Assembly (NCBI RefSeq): GCF_019207025.1
Contig: NZ_JAEEGC010000164.1
Span: forward strand, 1-33,557
Source: Clostridium thailandense
GTDB taxonomy: Bacteria; Bacillota; Clostridia; Clostridiales; Clostridiaceae
Length of the DNA stretch: 33,557 nucleotides
Direction: 5' to 3'
The notes beneath the pieces were generated by a model. That model ran no database searches, had not been told where the DNA came from, and worked only from the letters and a program-made list of their open reading frames with translations. How positions within the stretch are numbered: position 1 is the first letter of the stretch; each line of letters opens with the position of its first letter. The translations under genes were made by a program, and so were the position numbers. Positions 8,326-16,143 of the stretch are shown here, in pieces.

Positions 8326-8353
8326 TATTAACATTATTGATTATTATTGTCAA
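8325..8353 (-). promoter_or_regulatory. Sigma-A promoter of regulator-MFS-Vat operon
   Basis: On the minus strand TTGACA (8353-8348) is followed after 17 bases by TAATAT (8330-8325), a near-consensus promoter 31 bases before the ATG at 8294. Confidence 0.75.
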
Positions 8354-8402
8354 TCTTCTTCTTATTTAAACTGATACAATTATAGGCAGCGAAGCTCTAA
8401 TA

Positions 8403-8729
8403 TCAAAATAGATAGAAGGCATATTTAAAAATATTGAAAGAATATATGTAAAAACAGACATGAGAAATATATAACATGGAGAGATTATGATCCTTTTGTT
8501 TTTTTAATAGATTCAGAATTTGCGCCTGCACAGATACGTCCAGCATGGATGTGGGTTCATCACATATAAGCAGCTTTGGATTTAGCGAAAGAGCTCGTAT
8601 AATAGATAATCGTTGAGCCTGTCCTCCACTTATTTCGTGTGGATATTTTTTTAACTGATCTTTAGATAATCCAACCTTTTCAATAAGCTCATAGACCATT
8701 TCTTTTTCTTCAGCTTTATTCTTTGCCAT
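8403..8729 (-). pseudogene. Remnant of an oligopeptide-type ABC ATPase
   Basis: 108 codons corresponding to the middle of an OppF/NikE-like ATPase of about 270-320 residues. It has the signature SGGQAQR (34-40), Walker B LLICDEP (53-59), the D-loop and the H-loop ISH (88-90). The first ~130 residues including Walker A are missing, and the sequence after the H-loop (VCFYIYSFNIFKYAFYLF) is unrelated to the family. It cannot bind ATP normally. It is therefore truncated at both ends by deletion. A sigma-54 promoter (8869-8884) and upstream repeats still face it, with a hairpin (8763-8803) in between, so it seems to be what is left of another transporter locus of the same regulon. Confidence 0.8.
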
Positions 8730-8762
8730 TTATTAAGGAACACATTCAAACCATATAAAACA

Positions 8763-8803
8763 AAAAGTACTCAAGGGCAGAAGGGCTGCTCTTGAGTACT
8801 TTT
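8763..8803. terminator. Hairpin/terminator with AAGTACTCAAG core
   Basis: AAAAGTACTCAAG and GCAG pair with CTGC and CTTGAGTACTTTT, with T-rich flanks on both strands. It resembles the hairpins at 14780-14831 and 29480-29517. It lies between a sigma-54 promoter and the remnant ATPase, where it would stop or attenuate transcription. Confidence 0.65.
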
Positions 8804-8868
8804 AATTTTAGGGCTTAGGGTTTAGAGTTTAATATTAAATTTATTTCAAAACTACATTTATTTATAAA

Positions 8869-8884
8869 GCAATTTACATGCCAA
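8869..8884 (-). promoter_or_regulatory. Sigma-54 promoter facing the ATPase remnant
   Basis: The minus strand reads TTGGCATGTAAATTGC, with GG and GC exactly 12 bases apart as in -24/-12 promoters. The next gene downstream is the broken ATPase at 8729. Degenerate activator repeats lie about 40-105 bases upstream. Confidence 0.8.
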
Positions 8885-8921
8885 TACTCTAACCCCTGAT
8901 ATTTATATTTAAAATTCTAGA

Positions 8922-8990
8922 TTGTATCATTTTGAATATATTTTAGGTATCATATTGATAAAATACTTCAAATTAGTTTCATTTTGAAAA
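8922..8990 (-). promoter_or_regulatory. Degenerate upstream activator repeats
   Basis: Three copies in one orientation, TGTATCATTTTGAAT (8923-8937), GGTATCATATTGATA (8946-8960) and AGTTTCATTTTGAAA (8975-8989), resemble the reverse complement of the half-site seen upstream of the intact loci. They are less symmetric than the others, as expected for a decaying site. The rest of the 8730-9048 gap contains no gene. Confidence 0.5.
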
Positions 8991-9048
8991 TTCAAACTAG
9001 ATCCTTACCATAGACTGCGCTGCCGGGAATTACAGTACCCATCAGACA

Positions 9049-9936
9049 TTAGCTATAAACAAAGTGTCCAGGCGACACCTCAACCATTTTACCGTCCGAT
9101 TTAATGTTTTCTTCATCGTAAGTAAAGATCTTCTTATTCCTTTCATAAACAGGATCAGGTACAGGGACTGCCGACAGCAGCGCTTGTGTATATGGGTGAA
9201 CAGGTTTATTGAATAATTCTTTTGTTGGTGCTAGCTCCATCAACTTACCGTGAAACATAACGCCAACTCTATCACTAATAAAGCGAATGATTGAAAGATC
9301 ATGAGCTATAAAAATAAATGTAAAGCCATATTCCTTTTGCAAACGTTGAAATAGTGTAACAATTTGCGCCTGAATTGAAACATCTAAGGATGCAATCGGC
9401 TCATCAGCAATAATTAAATCAGGCTTCATACCAATGCTCCTTGCAATGGCGATACGTTGGCGCTGTCCGCCCGATATTTCACCCGGGTATTTTGATTTAT
9501 AGCTTCTATCCAATCCAACCACTGACATCAAGTCGTCTATTTTTTTTTGCAATTCTTCTTTGCTGTTTATTATATGATTAACCTGTAACGGTTCAGCAAT
9601 AATTTTTTCTACTGTCATTCTCGGATTGAGGGCAGCAGCAGAATCCTGGAATATAATCTGCATATTCTTTTGAATATCTTTTTTGTTTTGATTATATATA
9701 TTTTTATCAGAAATCATATTTCCTTTAAAATATACTTCCCCAGAAGTAATCGGATATATTCCCATAATTGTACGTGCAATCGTTGATTTTCCCGAACCCG
9801 TTTCACCAACAAGGCCGAATATTTCCCCCTTATTAACCTGAAAGCTCACATCATCTACAGCCTTAATTGTAAAATTTTTATTTATATAAAAATGCTGTTT
9901 TAAATTGCGAACATCGATAATTGTTTCTGAGTTCAT
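9049..9936 (-). CDS. Oligopeptide-type ABC transporter ATPase (OppF-like), locus A
   Basis: 295 residues. Walker A GETGSGKST (44-52), Q-loop FQD (95-97), signature SGGQRQR (155-161), Walker B LIIADEP (174-180) and switch His in IAHDLS are all present, followed by the short C-terminal oligopeptide-family tail (VHPYTQALLSAVPVP). It is one of the two nucleotide-binding subunits that power uptake in the locus A Opp/Dpp-type importer. The ATG has GGAGA upstream, and the start lies 59 bases inside the end of the partner ATPase gene, so the two are translationally coupled. It is the last gene of locus A; I see no strong terminator directly after it. Confidence 0.9.
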   Translation of the reverse strand: MNSETIIDVRNLKQHFYINKNFTIKAVDDVSFQVNKGEIFGLVGETGSGKSTIARTIMGIYPITSGEVYFKGNMISDKNIYNQNKKDIQKNMQIIFQDSAAALNPRMTVEKIIAEPLQVNHIINSKEELQKKIDDLMSVVGLDRSYKSKYPGEISGGQRQRIAIARSIGMKPDLIIADEPIASLDVSIQAQIVTLFQRLQKEYGFTFIFIAHDLSIIRFISDRVGVMFHGKLMELAPTKELFNKPVHPYTQALLSAVPVPDPVYERNKKIFTYDEENIKSDGKMVEVSPGHFVYS

Positions 9937-10948
9937 AATTAGTTCTCCTTTTCAGTGAAATAGGTGTTTTAATTCTTGGCGACCTTTCATCAAGCAGCCA
10001 AGTAGCTGCACTATGTGTCGGCGTAATCTGAAACATTGGCGGCATCTCCTCGTAGTCAATCTTCAAAGCATAGTCGTTACGAATAGCAAATGCATCCCCA
10101 GGCGGCGGATCCAGCATAACAGGTGGCATCCCCTGAATGCTCTTCAGGCTTTGGCCTTCTTTTACGATGGATGGCAATGCAGAAAGCAAGCCCCATGTAT
10201 AAGGATGACGGGGATCATAGAACACTTCTTCCGCTGTACCAATTTCAACTATTTTTCCAGCATACATTACAGCAACTCGATCTGCAATACGTGCAACAAC
10301 GCCTAAATCATGGGAAATAAAAACAATAGATATACCAGTCTTATCCCTAATATCCACAAGAAGATCAAGTACTTTTGCTTGAACTGTCACATCAAGTGCT
10401 GTGGTTGGCTCATCTGCGAACAATATTTGGGGATTGCAAGCCAATGCAATTGCCAGGACGCACCTTTGACGCATACCACCCGAAAAAAAATGTGGCTGCA
10501 AGTCAAATCTATATAATGGCTCATCAATACCTACTAAATTCAGCATTTCTATTGCTCGTTTTTTTGCTTCCTCCATGCTTACTTTATTGTGTTTCAATAT
10601 ACATTCTGTAATCTGTTTCCCAATTGGAATGGTTGGATTCAGTGTTGTCATCGGGTCCTGAAACACCATCGACAAAACACTTCCTCTTAGCTCACGCATC
10701 TTTTTTTCATTGTAATTAGTTATATCTTCACCATCAACTATTATCCGTCCGCTCTTAATCTTTGAAGTTCTAGGCAGCAACTTCATTATTGACTGACACA
10801 TTACAGTTTTTCCACAGCCGGATTCTCCTACAATAGCCAGGATTTCACCTTTTCTTAGTGATAAATCCACCCCTCTAACAGCTTGAACTTCTCCCTTAGG
10901 TGTATAAAAGCTAACCGATAATTTTTCCAGTTGCAAAAGCGAATTCAT
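9878..10948 (-). CDS. Oligopeptide-type ABC transporter ATPase (OppD-like), locus A
   Basis: 356 residues from ATG 10948. Walker A GESGCGKT (41-48), signature SGGMRQR and Walker B ILFADEP are intact, and the C-terminal extension PPGDAFAIRNDYALKIDYEE is typical of a clostridial OppD subgroup. The frame also allows GTG at 10960, but that codon touches its own AAGGAGGT, leaving no spacer, so ATG 10948 is preferred. It pairs with the OppF-like ATPase (59-base overlap). A hairpin at 10987-11010 lies in the gap to the binding-protein gene and may lower ATPase expression relative to the binding protein. Confidence 0.9.
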   Translation of the reverse strand: MNSLLQLEKLSVSFYTPKGEVQAVRGVDLSLRKGEILAIVGESGCGKTVMCQSIMKLLPRTSKIKSGRIIVDGEDITNYNEKKMRELRGSVLSMVFQDPMTTLNPTIPIGKQITECILKHNKVSMEEAKKRAIEMLNLVGIDEPLYRFDLQPHFFSGGMRQRCVLAIALACNPQILFADEPTTALDVTVQAKVLDLLVDIRDKTGISIVFISHDLGVVARIADRVAVMYAGKIVEIGTAEEVFYDPRHPYTWGLLSALPSIVKEGQSLKSIQGMPPVMLDPPPGDAFAIRNDYALKIDYEEMPPMFQITPTHSAATWLLDERSPRIKTPISLKRRTNYELRNNYRCSQFKTAFLYK

Positions 10949-10986
10949 AATTGATAACACACCTCCTTATAATATGCATAAAAATA

Positions 10987-11010
10987 CCGGGTATTCACTA
11001 GAACACCCGG
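10987..11010 (-). terminator. Hairpin between binding-protein and ATPase genes, locus A
   Basis: CCGGGT (10987-10992) and ACCCGG (11005-11010) form a GC-rich stem. On the minus strand it is followed by TATTTTTATG. It sits 22 bases after the stop of the binding-protein gene, inside the operon, and is a candidate attenuator or 3-prime stabiliser. Confidence 0.5.
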
Positions 11011-11031
11011 CTAGAAAGTATATCTTCTTAC

Positions 11032-12618
11032 TTATCTTTTTAGTGTCCACTCTTCTACGTTCCACATAACACCTACTGCATGGTGTCCAAGAACTCTTTT
11101 TGTATCAAGGCCACTAAGACCTGCAACGCTTACATAGTTGCCATCAAGATATGAAATCAAAACTACACCTGGCTGCTCTGCATATGCAGTCTCAAATTTA
11201 GCATATAATGCTTTTCTTTCATCATTATTAGAAGAATGTCTTGCGGCTCTTAGCAGCTCATCCACATTTTTATTTGAGTATGACATTGTATTGCCGCTTG
11301 CGCCGGTAGTCATTGCAGAATAGCATTTATCTGGATCAAACTGAGCAGCATCGCCATAAAGGTAACCATTATAGCCAGCTTTCCAGTCAAACTTTGTAAC
11401 AAGCCTAACTTCCATATCAACGCCTGCCTCTTTAAGCTGCTTAGAAACGATATTGCCAATATCTACACGTTCCTCTTCATAATCACGAATCTGAATTGTA
11501 AAGTGAAACTTTTCTCCATTTCGCTCATAAATTCCATCACTGCCCTTTGTCCATCCGAGATCTTTCATCTTTTCTGCAAACTTATTGACGTCATAAGGAT
11601 AAATATCAGCATCTTTATTTCCACCATAAGAATTTATCTGAATTGGACTGTATGCAACAACTCCTCTTCCTTTAAGTACGCTGTTAACGATAGACTTCTT
11701 ATCAATTGCATAATTCAGCACACCAATTGAATCAGCATTCTTTTTCCAGAAATCAGTTTTGAAATCCATTGCCAATCCACGAAAGTCCGCTGTTTTGAAA
11801 TCGATATTCTTGAAAGCATTATTTCCACGAAAACTTTCTGCATATTTAGCATTCAGCCATGCAAGGTCTGCTTCACCTGACTTCAGCATTGTTGCTTTTG
11901 CACTTTCCACAGAAACAGTTTTATAGATTATTTTCTCAATCTTCGGTACCTTATCGTAATAAGCTTCGTTTCTTTCAAGTGTAATCATACCGCCTGTAGT
12001 ATCCCATTTAACAAACTTATAACGGCCTGTACCCACTGGACTCTGGTTGAATTTTGTTGTGTTGATGTCTTGACCTTCCAGTAAATGTTTTGGAAGAATA
12101 CCTATAGCAAAGTAATCAAGCATAGCTGCATTGTATTTAGAAAGTGTAATTACAACCGTGTGGTTATCCGGTGCAGTAACACTTTTGATATCTTCATAGT
12201 TGCTGGTAATACTAGCAGAAAGTGTCTTGTCCTTTGTCAAAACACCATATGTAAATACAACGTCATCAGCGGTAAAATCTTTACCATCATGCCATTTCAC
12301 ACCTTCTCTCAAATTGAAGGTATATACTAAACCATCATCACTGACTTTATAACTTTTAGCCAGGTCCACAACTGGCTTTCCATTTGCATCATACTTCATA
12401 AGTCCTGAAAAGATAATATCAGGCAGTTCATCGTGGCTGTTGAGTATTGGATTAATAGTATTTTCAGACTCACCTGCATATACCAAAGTGTTGGAAGGGC
12501 TCGATGTACTAGGTGTGCCCGATGTACTCTTATTTCCGCCACAAGCTGCCAAGTTTAAGCAAATTAATAAGCAGATTGCTAATGGCGTAAATTTTCTGAT
12601 TATTTTGTTAAAATTCAT
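11032..12618 (-). CDS. Peptide-type ABC transporter substrate-binding lipoprotein, locus A
   Basis: 528 residues. A lipoprotein signal ends LAAC with Cys26 as the lipidated residue, followed by a Gly/Ser/Thr linker. The rest is family-5 solute-binding protein: SENTINPILNSHDELPDIIFSGL near the N-terminus, then YTFNLREGVKWHDGKDFTADDV, the usual signature. Family members capture peptides, nickel complexes or other small organics. It is divergent from the binding proteins of loci B and C, so its ligand probably differs. ATG 12618 is preceded by GGGGGA. It lies 59 bases after the OppC-like permease gene. Confidence 0.9.
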   Translation of the reverse strand: MNFNKIIRKFTPLAICLLICLNLAACGGNKSTSGTPSTSSPSNTLVYAGESENTINPILNSHDELPDIIFSGLMKYDANGKPVVDLAKSYKVSDDGLVYTFNLREGVKWHDGKDFTADDVVFTYGVLTKDKTLSASITSNYEDIKSVTAPDNHTVVITLSKYNAAMLDYFAIGILPKHLLEGQDINTTKFNQSPVGTGRYKFVKWDTTGGMITLERNEAYYDKVPKIEKIIYKTVSVESAKATMLKSGEADLAWLNAKYAESFRGNNAFKNIDFKTADFRGLAMDFKTDFWKKNADSIGVLNYAIDKKSIVNSVLKGRGVVAYSPIQINSYGGNKDADIYPYDVNKFAEKMKDLGWTKGSDGIYERNGEKFHFTIQIRDYEEERVDIGNIVSKQLKEAGVDMEVRLVTKFDWKAGYNGYLYGDAAQFDPDKCYSAMTTGASGNTMSYSNKNVDELLRAARHSSNNDERKALYAKFETAYAEQPGVVLISYLDGNYVSVAGLSGLDTKRVLGHHAVGVMWNVEEWTLKR

Positions 12619-12677
12619 GAATTTTCCCCCTAGAAATATTTATTTTATTAAAAGAGCAATGCTCTTATAATACATAT

Positions 12678-13604
12678 TTACAAATTATTCTGCATTTTAT
12701 TGGTTTCTTTTCTTAGAAAATAACCAATATTGGTTATGCACATTAATGTTACAATCAAGAATGCTCCTGGTATAATGATTACCCACCAGGTATTAGTTAA
12801 CAGTGCTCTGTTTGCAAGTGAGAGCATGCTGCCCCAGGAAATTACATCCGTAGGAAGCCCAAGTCCAAGAAAGCTTAAAGTAGATTCCATGGACATACTT
12901 GTGCTAATACTGGATATTACAACAAACATTATTACAGAAACAAAGTTTGGAATTAAATGCACCATCATTAAATGTAAAAAATCAGCTCCCATACATCGTG
13001 ATGCAAGCACATATTCACTATTGCGTATCTGCCTGACTTCACTTCGTACAATTCTTGCCAGACCAAACCAGCCTGTCACACCAATAGCGAAAGAAATCTT
13101 TATCATATTTTGTTTTCCCATAATTGACACAAGTAATAATATAATTAGCAGCGTTGGTATACTGTTTCCAATCTCTGCGGCACGCATCATAAATCCATCA
13201 ACCTTTGTATTTGCACTACCGCTGATACAGCCATAGGTAACACCGATTGTTGTAATAACCATCATGCTAAGAATACCAATGATAATCGAAACACGGCCAC
13301 CATACCAAATCATAGAATAAATATCACGTCCCAGTGAATCTGTACCCAAAAAAAATACCGAACTTGGTGCTTCATTCAAATTCTGCAAATAAAAACCTTT
13401 CGGGTCATGGTTTTGTAAATGTTCTGCAAAAATACAACACAAAAGAATAATAGTAAGAACAACAATGGATACGATTGGTTTTTCCTTCAAACGCTGCCAA
13501 AGTGCCAGCTTCTTTTGCTTTGGTATGTGCATCTTATAATTAGGACCAACAATTTCAAACTTTTCTTCATTTATTTCTTCTATTTCTTCATTTATTTTTT
13601 CCAT
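12678..13604 (-). CDS. ABC transporter permease (OppC/DppC-like), locus A
   Basis: 308 residues. A charged, Glu-rich N-terminus (about 1-40) precedes the first helix (VSIVVLTIILLCCIFAEHL). The motif FLGTDSLGRDIYSMIWYGGR is the OppC_N hallmark. Five further helices follow, with the EAA-type loop RIVRSEVRQIRNSEYVLASRCMGA. It forms the channel with the OppB-like subunit, whose gene overlaps it by 13 bases. GGAGGT precedes the ATG. Confidence 0.9.
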   Translation of the reverse strand: MEKINEEIEEINEEKFEIVGPNYKMHIPKQKKLALWQRLKEKPIVSIVVLTIILLCCIFAEHLQNHDPKGFYLQNLNEAPSSVFFLGTDSLGRDIYSMIWYGGRVSIIIGILSMMVITTIGVTYGCISGSANTKVDGFMMRAAEIGNSIPTLLIILLLVSIMGKQNMIKISFAIGVTGWFGLARIVRSEVRQIRNSEYVLASRCMGADFLHLMMVHLIPNFVSVIMFVVISSISTSMSMESTLSFLGLGLPTDVISWGSMLSLANRALLTNTWWVIIIPGAFLIVTLMCITNIGYFLRKETNKMQNNL

Positions 13605-14590
13605 CCTTGAACCTCCAGTTGCTTCATTCTTGGATCAATTACTTCATTGATTGACTGTGCAATAAGGCTGCTCAAAATAACTAACAATCCGTTAATCAAT
13701 ACTAGCAGCATCAAAAGATTGTAGTCATGATATTTTGCACTTTCAACTGACATCGCACCAATTCCCGCATAATTAAATACCGCCTCTGTAATAATTGTTC
13801 CACTCAATACATGCGGAATAGAAATTGCCATTATACTTACAATCGTTGGTGCCACATTACGAAGACAATGTTTTAATACAATTTGAACCTTAGTTAAACC
13901 TTTCGATTTTGCTAAAAGCACATAATCCTTCCGGATCTCGTCCAAAAGCTTATTTCGAATCATATAGGCGTAATACCACAGATGACTCATTATCATAACA
14001 ATCAGTGGTAAAATCATATGCCTGATGCGGTTAGACACATCGCTAGCTTTTCCAAAATCATAGGCACCGCTGCTAGGCAGCAAATTAAGATTTACGCTAA
14101 AAATCAATATTAAAACAACACCAAGCCAGAAAGGAGGTATATAATAAGCCGCCGTTCCAACTTTGCAGATTATTCGATCAAACAGTGAATCTTCGTTCAG
14201 AGCACAACATACAGCAAGTAATACTCCAAGGATAAAAACGAGTACATATGCTGTACCACCCAAAATTAATGTATTTCCTATAAGAGGGGAAATGACTTGA
14301 ATCGCTGGTATTTTATATTTCAATGATAGGCCGAAATCACCCTGGCATGCATTGACAAACCATCTAGTATATTGAATATAGATTGGAGCATCCAAACCCA
14401 ACCTTTCTCTGGCTGCGTCTAGCTCTTGTGTAGTCATTGACTCAACAGCATCACCGTAAAATGATTGTAACGGATCTCCCGGTGCTAGACGAGCAAAACA
14501 AAATAAAATTACAGATAACAACAGCATGGTAAAAATTAAACTAATAGCTCTTTTAGAAATTTTTTTAAAAATTATAGTTTTTGTATTCAA
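13592..14590 (-). CDS. ABC transporter permease (OppB/DppB-like), locus A
   Basis: 332 residues. The N-terminal helix (AISLIFTMLLLSVILFCFARL) is followed by APGDPLQSFYGD, the usual OppB periplasmic motif. The EAA loop reads IRNKLLDEIRKDYVLLAKSKG. It is the first gene of locus A, about 57 bases after the start predicted from the sigma-54 promoter at 14659-14674. The start codon is TTG with only a weak GAAAGAAG site. The next Met would cut into the first helix, so TTG is kept. Confidence 0.88.
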   Translation of the reverse strand: MNTKTIIFKKISKRAISLIFTMLLLSVILFCFARLAPGDPLQSFYGDAVESMTTQELDAARERLGLDAPIYIQYTRWFVNACQGDFGLSLKYKIPAIQVISPLIGNTLILGGTAYVLVFILGVLLAVCCALNEDSLFDRIICKVGTAAYYIPPFWLGVVLILIFSVNLNLLPSSGAYDFGKASDVSNRIRHMILPLIVMIMSHLWYYAYMIRNKLLDEIRKDYVLLAKSKGLTKVQIVLKHCLRNVAPTIVSIMAISIPHVLSGTIITEAVFNYAGIGAMSVESAKYHDYNLLMLLVLINGLLVILSSLIAQSINEVIDPRMKQLEVQGWKK

Positions 14591-14658
14591 GTAATAATCA
14601 CTTCTTTCAGTTTATATAATTTTGTTGTTATTTTTATCAATTTCGTATTTATTTTACA

Positions 14659-14674
14659 GCAATTTTCGTGCCAA
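14659..14674 (-). promoter_or_regulatory. Sigma-54 promoter of locus A
   Basis: The minus strand reads TTGGCACGAAAATTGC, an almost perfect -24/-12 promoter with GG and GC 12 bases apart. It lies 69 bases before the TTG start of the OppB-like gene. Confidence 0.9.
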
Positions 14675-14712
14675 TATTTCAAACCCTTACTGATGTACTA
14701 TTTTTTTATATT

Positions 14713-14769
14713 TTTCTCAAAATAATACTAATATAAGTTTCAAAATGATAATATTTATCATTCTGAAAC
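14713..14769 (-). promoter_or_regulatory. Upstream activator site of locus A
   Basis: Half-sites GTTTCAAAATGATAA (14737-14751) and TTATCATTCTGAAAC (14755-14769) form a palindrome with a three-base spacer. A weaker copy, TCTCAAAATAATA, begins near 14715. The centre is about 80 bases upstream of the -24 element, a usual distance for sigma-54 enhancer sites. The other half of this 349-base gap holds the sigma-54 promoter and the hairpin at 14780. Confidence 0.75.
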
Positions 14770-14779
14770 CAGCTGCCTA

Positions 14780-14831
14780 AAAATAAAAAGTACTTAAGGC
14801 ATACTTGCTGCTCTTAAGTACTTTTTATTTT
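14780..14831. terminator. Terminator hairpin after the GGDEF gene
   Basis: AAAATAAAAAGTACTTAAG pairs with CTTAAGTACTTTTTATTTT around a 14-base loop. T-tracts occur on both strands. It would end transcription of the GGDEF gene just before the locus A activator site. Confidence 0.8.
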
Positions 14832-14939
14832 AAATTCACATTTTTAACCCATTTATCCACAATTATCATAAACATTGGATAATATCTATGCTCACATTTG
14901 TATTCAAAATATAATATATTTAAATATGCTAACCAAACT

Positions 14940-15860
14940 TTATATATAAACTATAGTTTTATTTCTTCCACTTGCTTTTGCAACATATAACTTTTTATCA
15001 GCTTGAGATATTAATTCTTCCAAGTTTAATTTTTCATTTTTATATCCATGCACTCCAAAACTTGATGTTATATGAATATCTACATTGTCATAACTAAAAG
15101 TTGTTTCATCTACTAGTTGTCTTATTTTCTCGGCAACTTCATAAGCACCATCTGAATCGATGCCTTTTAATACTATTAAAAATTCTTCTCCTCCATATCT
15201 TCCTACCCAATCTATATCTTCACGAATAGATCTTGTAATAAGCCTAGCAAAGTCTATTAGTACTTCATCTCCAATCAGGTGCCCATAAGTGTCATTAACA
15301 TTTTTAAAATAATCGATATCTGCCATAATTACAGATATGGCATCCCCCTCTATTATGCTATTTTTAACATCTATTGGAAGTCTCTCATCTATATATCTTC
15401 TATTATAAATTCCTGTTAAATAATCTTTTACAATCTTCTCATTCATTTCACTAACCAAGTTTTCAACATTATTGCCTTTAATCTCATTGTTAACAACAAA
15501 GGTGCTATTTGTAGTAATATCTTTTATAGCTTCAATAATATATATTTTTTCTTTAAAAGTAATTGGACTTGCATTTATCAGAAGCATTTTTCCTTCTATA
15601 TATTCAATCTTTACAAATGTGTCATTATTTAAATATGCATTCATTGAAATACTCTTATCACAAAATTCTTCTCTTTTCAATATCCAGTTGCAGTTTTCAT
15701 TCATTTTCACTTTACAATTATTCTCAATAATAACTGATTTTTTTTCAATAGGATCAATTATTATTATAACGTCATATAGAGCATCAAATACTTCTAACTT
15801 TTCCTTTAAAAATTCATACACATCCATATAATAGTTACCGCCTTCTTGTTTTATTTCCAT
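14940..15860 (-). CDS. Diguanylate cyclase (GGDEF) with N-terminal sensor region
   Basis: 306 residues in the longest form. Residues about 12-118 form a PAS-like sensor region with no membrane helix. Residues 145-305 are a GGDEF domain: DYLTGIYNRRYID, ADIDYFKNVNDTYGH and an intact GGEEF (223-227), so it should make cyclic di-GMP from GTP. The inhibitory RxxD site is not canonical; EDID stands at that position. ATG 15827 (Met12) has AAGGCGG ten bases upstream and may be the true start. The gene sits between loci A and B and is not obviously part of either. Confidence 0.88.
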   Translation of the reverse strand: MEIKQEGGNYYMDVYEFLKEKLEVFDALYDVIIIIDPIEKKSVIIENNCKVKMNENCNWILKREEFCDKSISMNAYLNNDTFVKIEYIEGKMLLINASPITFKEKIYIIEAIKDITTNSTFVVNNEIKGNNVENLVSEMNEKIVKDYLTGIYNRRYIDERLPIDVKNSIIEGDAISVIMADIDYFKNVNDTYGHLIGDEVLIDFARLITRSIREDIDWVGRYGGEEFLIVLKGIDSDGAYEVAEKIRQLVDETTFSYDNVDIHITSSFGVHGYKNEKLNLEELISQADKKLYVAKASGRNKTIVYI

Positions 15861-15876
15861 ACTATTCCGAATATTT

Positions 15877-15950
15877 GAAACTAAAAAACCTTTAATTTTA
15901 TGTAGGAATTTTTCATACTTTAGTATTCGTAGTAGAAACTAAAAACCTTA
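15877..15950. repeat. Direct repeat upstream of the GGDEF gene
   Basis: GAAACTAAAAAACCTTTA (15877-15894) recurs as GAAACTAAAAACCTTA (15935-15950), 58 bases apart, in the leader/promoter region of the GGDEF gene. It could be a pair of operators. I could not identify a convincing promoter there. Confidence 0.4.
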
Positions 15951-16072
15951 GTCTATTAACAATTATTTAATAAACTTTACAGGCATATATTATATAAGCG
16001 AACTTGCAAAATTACATTTCTATAATATTATACCTTATAACGTTATAAATAACACAGGGGTGAAAATATACT

Positions 16073-16143
16073 AAATAAAAGTGACTGTTGTACTATAAAA
16101 AAACGCTTCACATTTTTTTATAGTACAACAGCCACTTTTATTT
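16073..16143 (-). terminator. Strong terminator after locus B
   Basis: A stem of about 30 base pairs with one mismatch (AAATAAAAGTGACTGTTGTA with TACAACAGCCACTTTTATTT, extended by A/T pairs) starts at the MATE stop codon. On the minus strand it continues TTTTATTTAG. Confidence 0.85.

Noticed and set aside
12730..13236. Plus-strand open frame of 168 codons
   Set aside because: Antisense to the OppC-like permease; no recognisable protein features.
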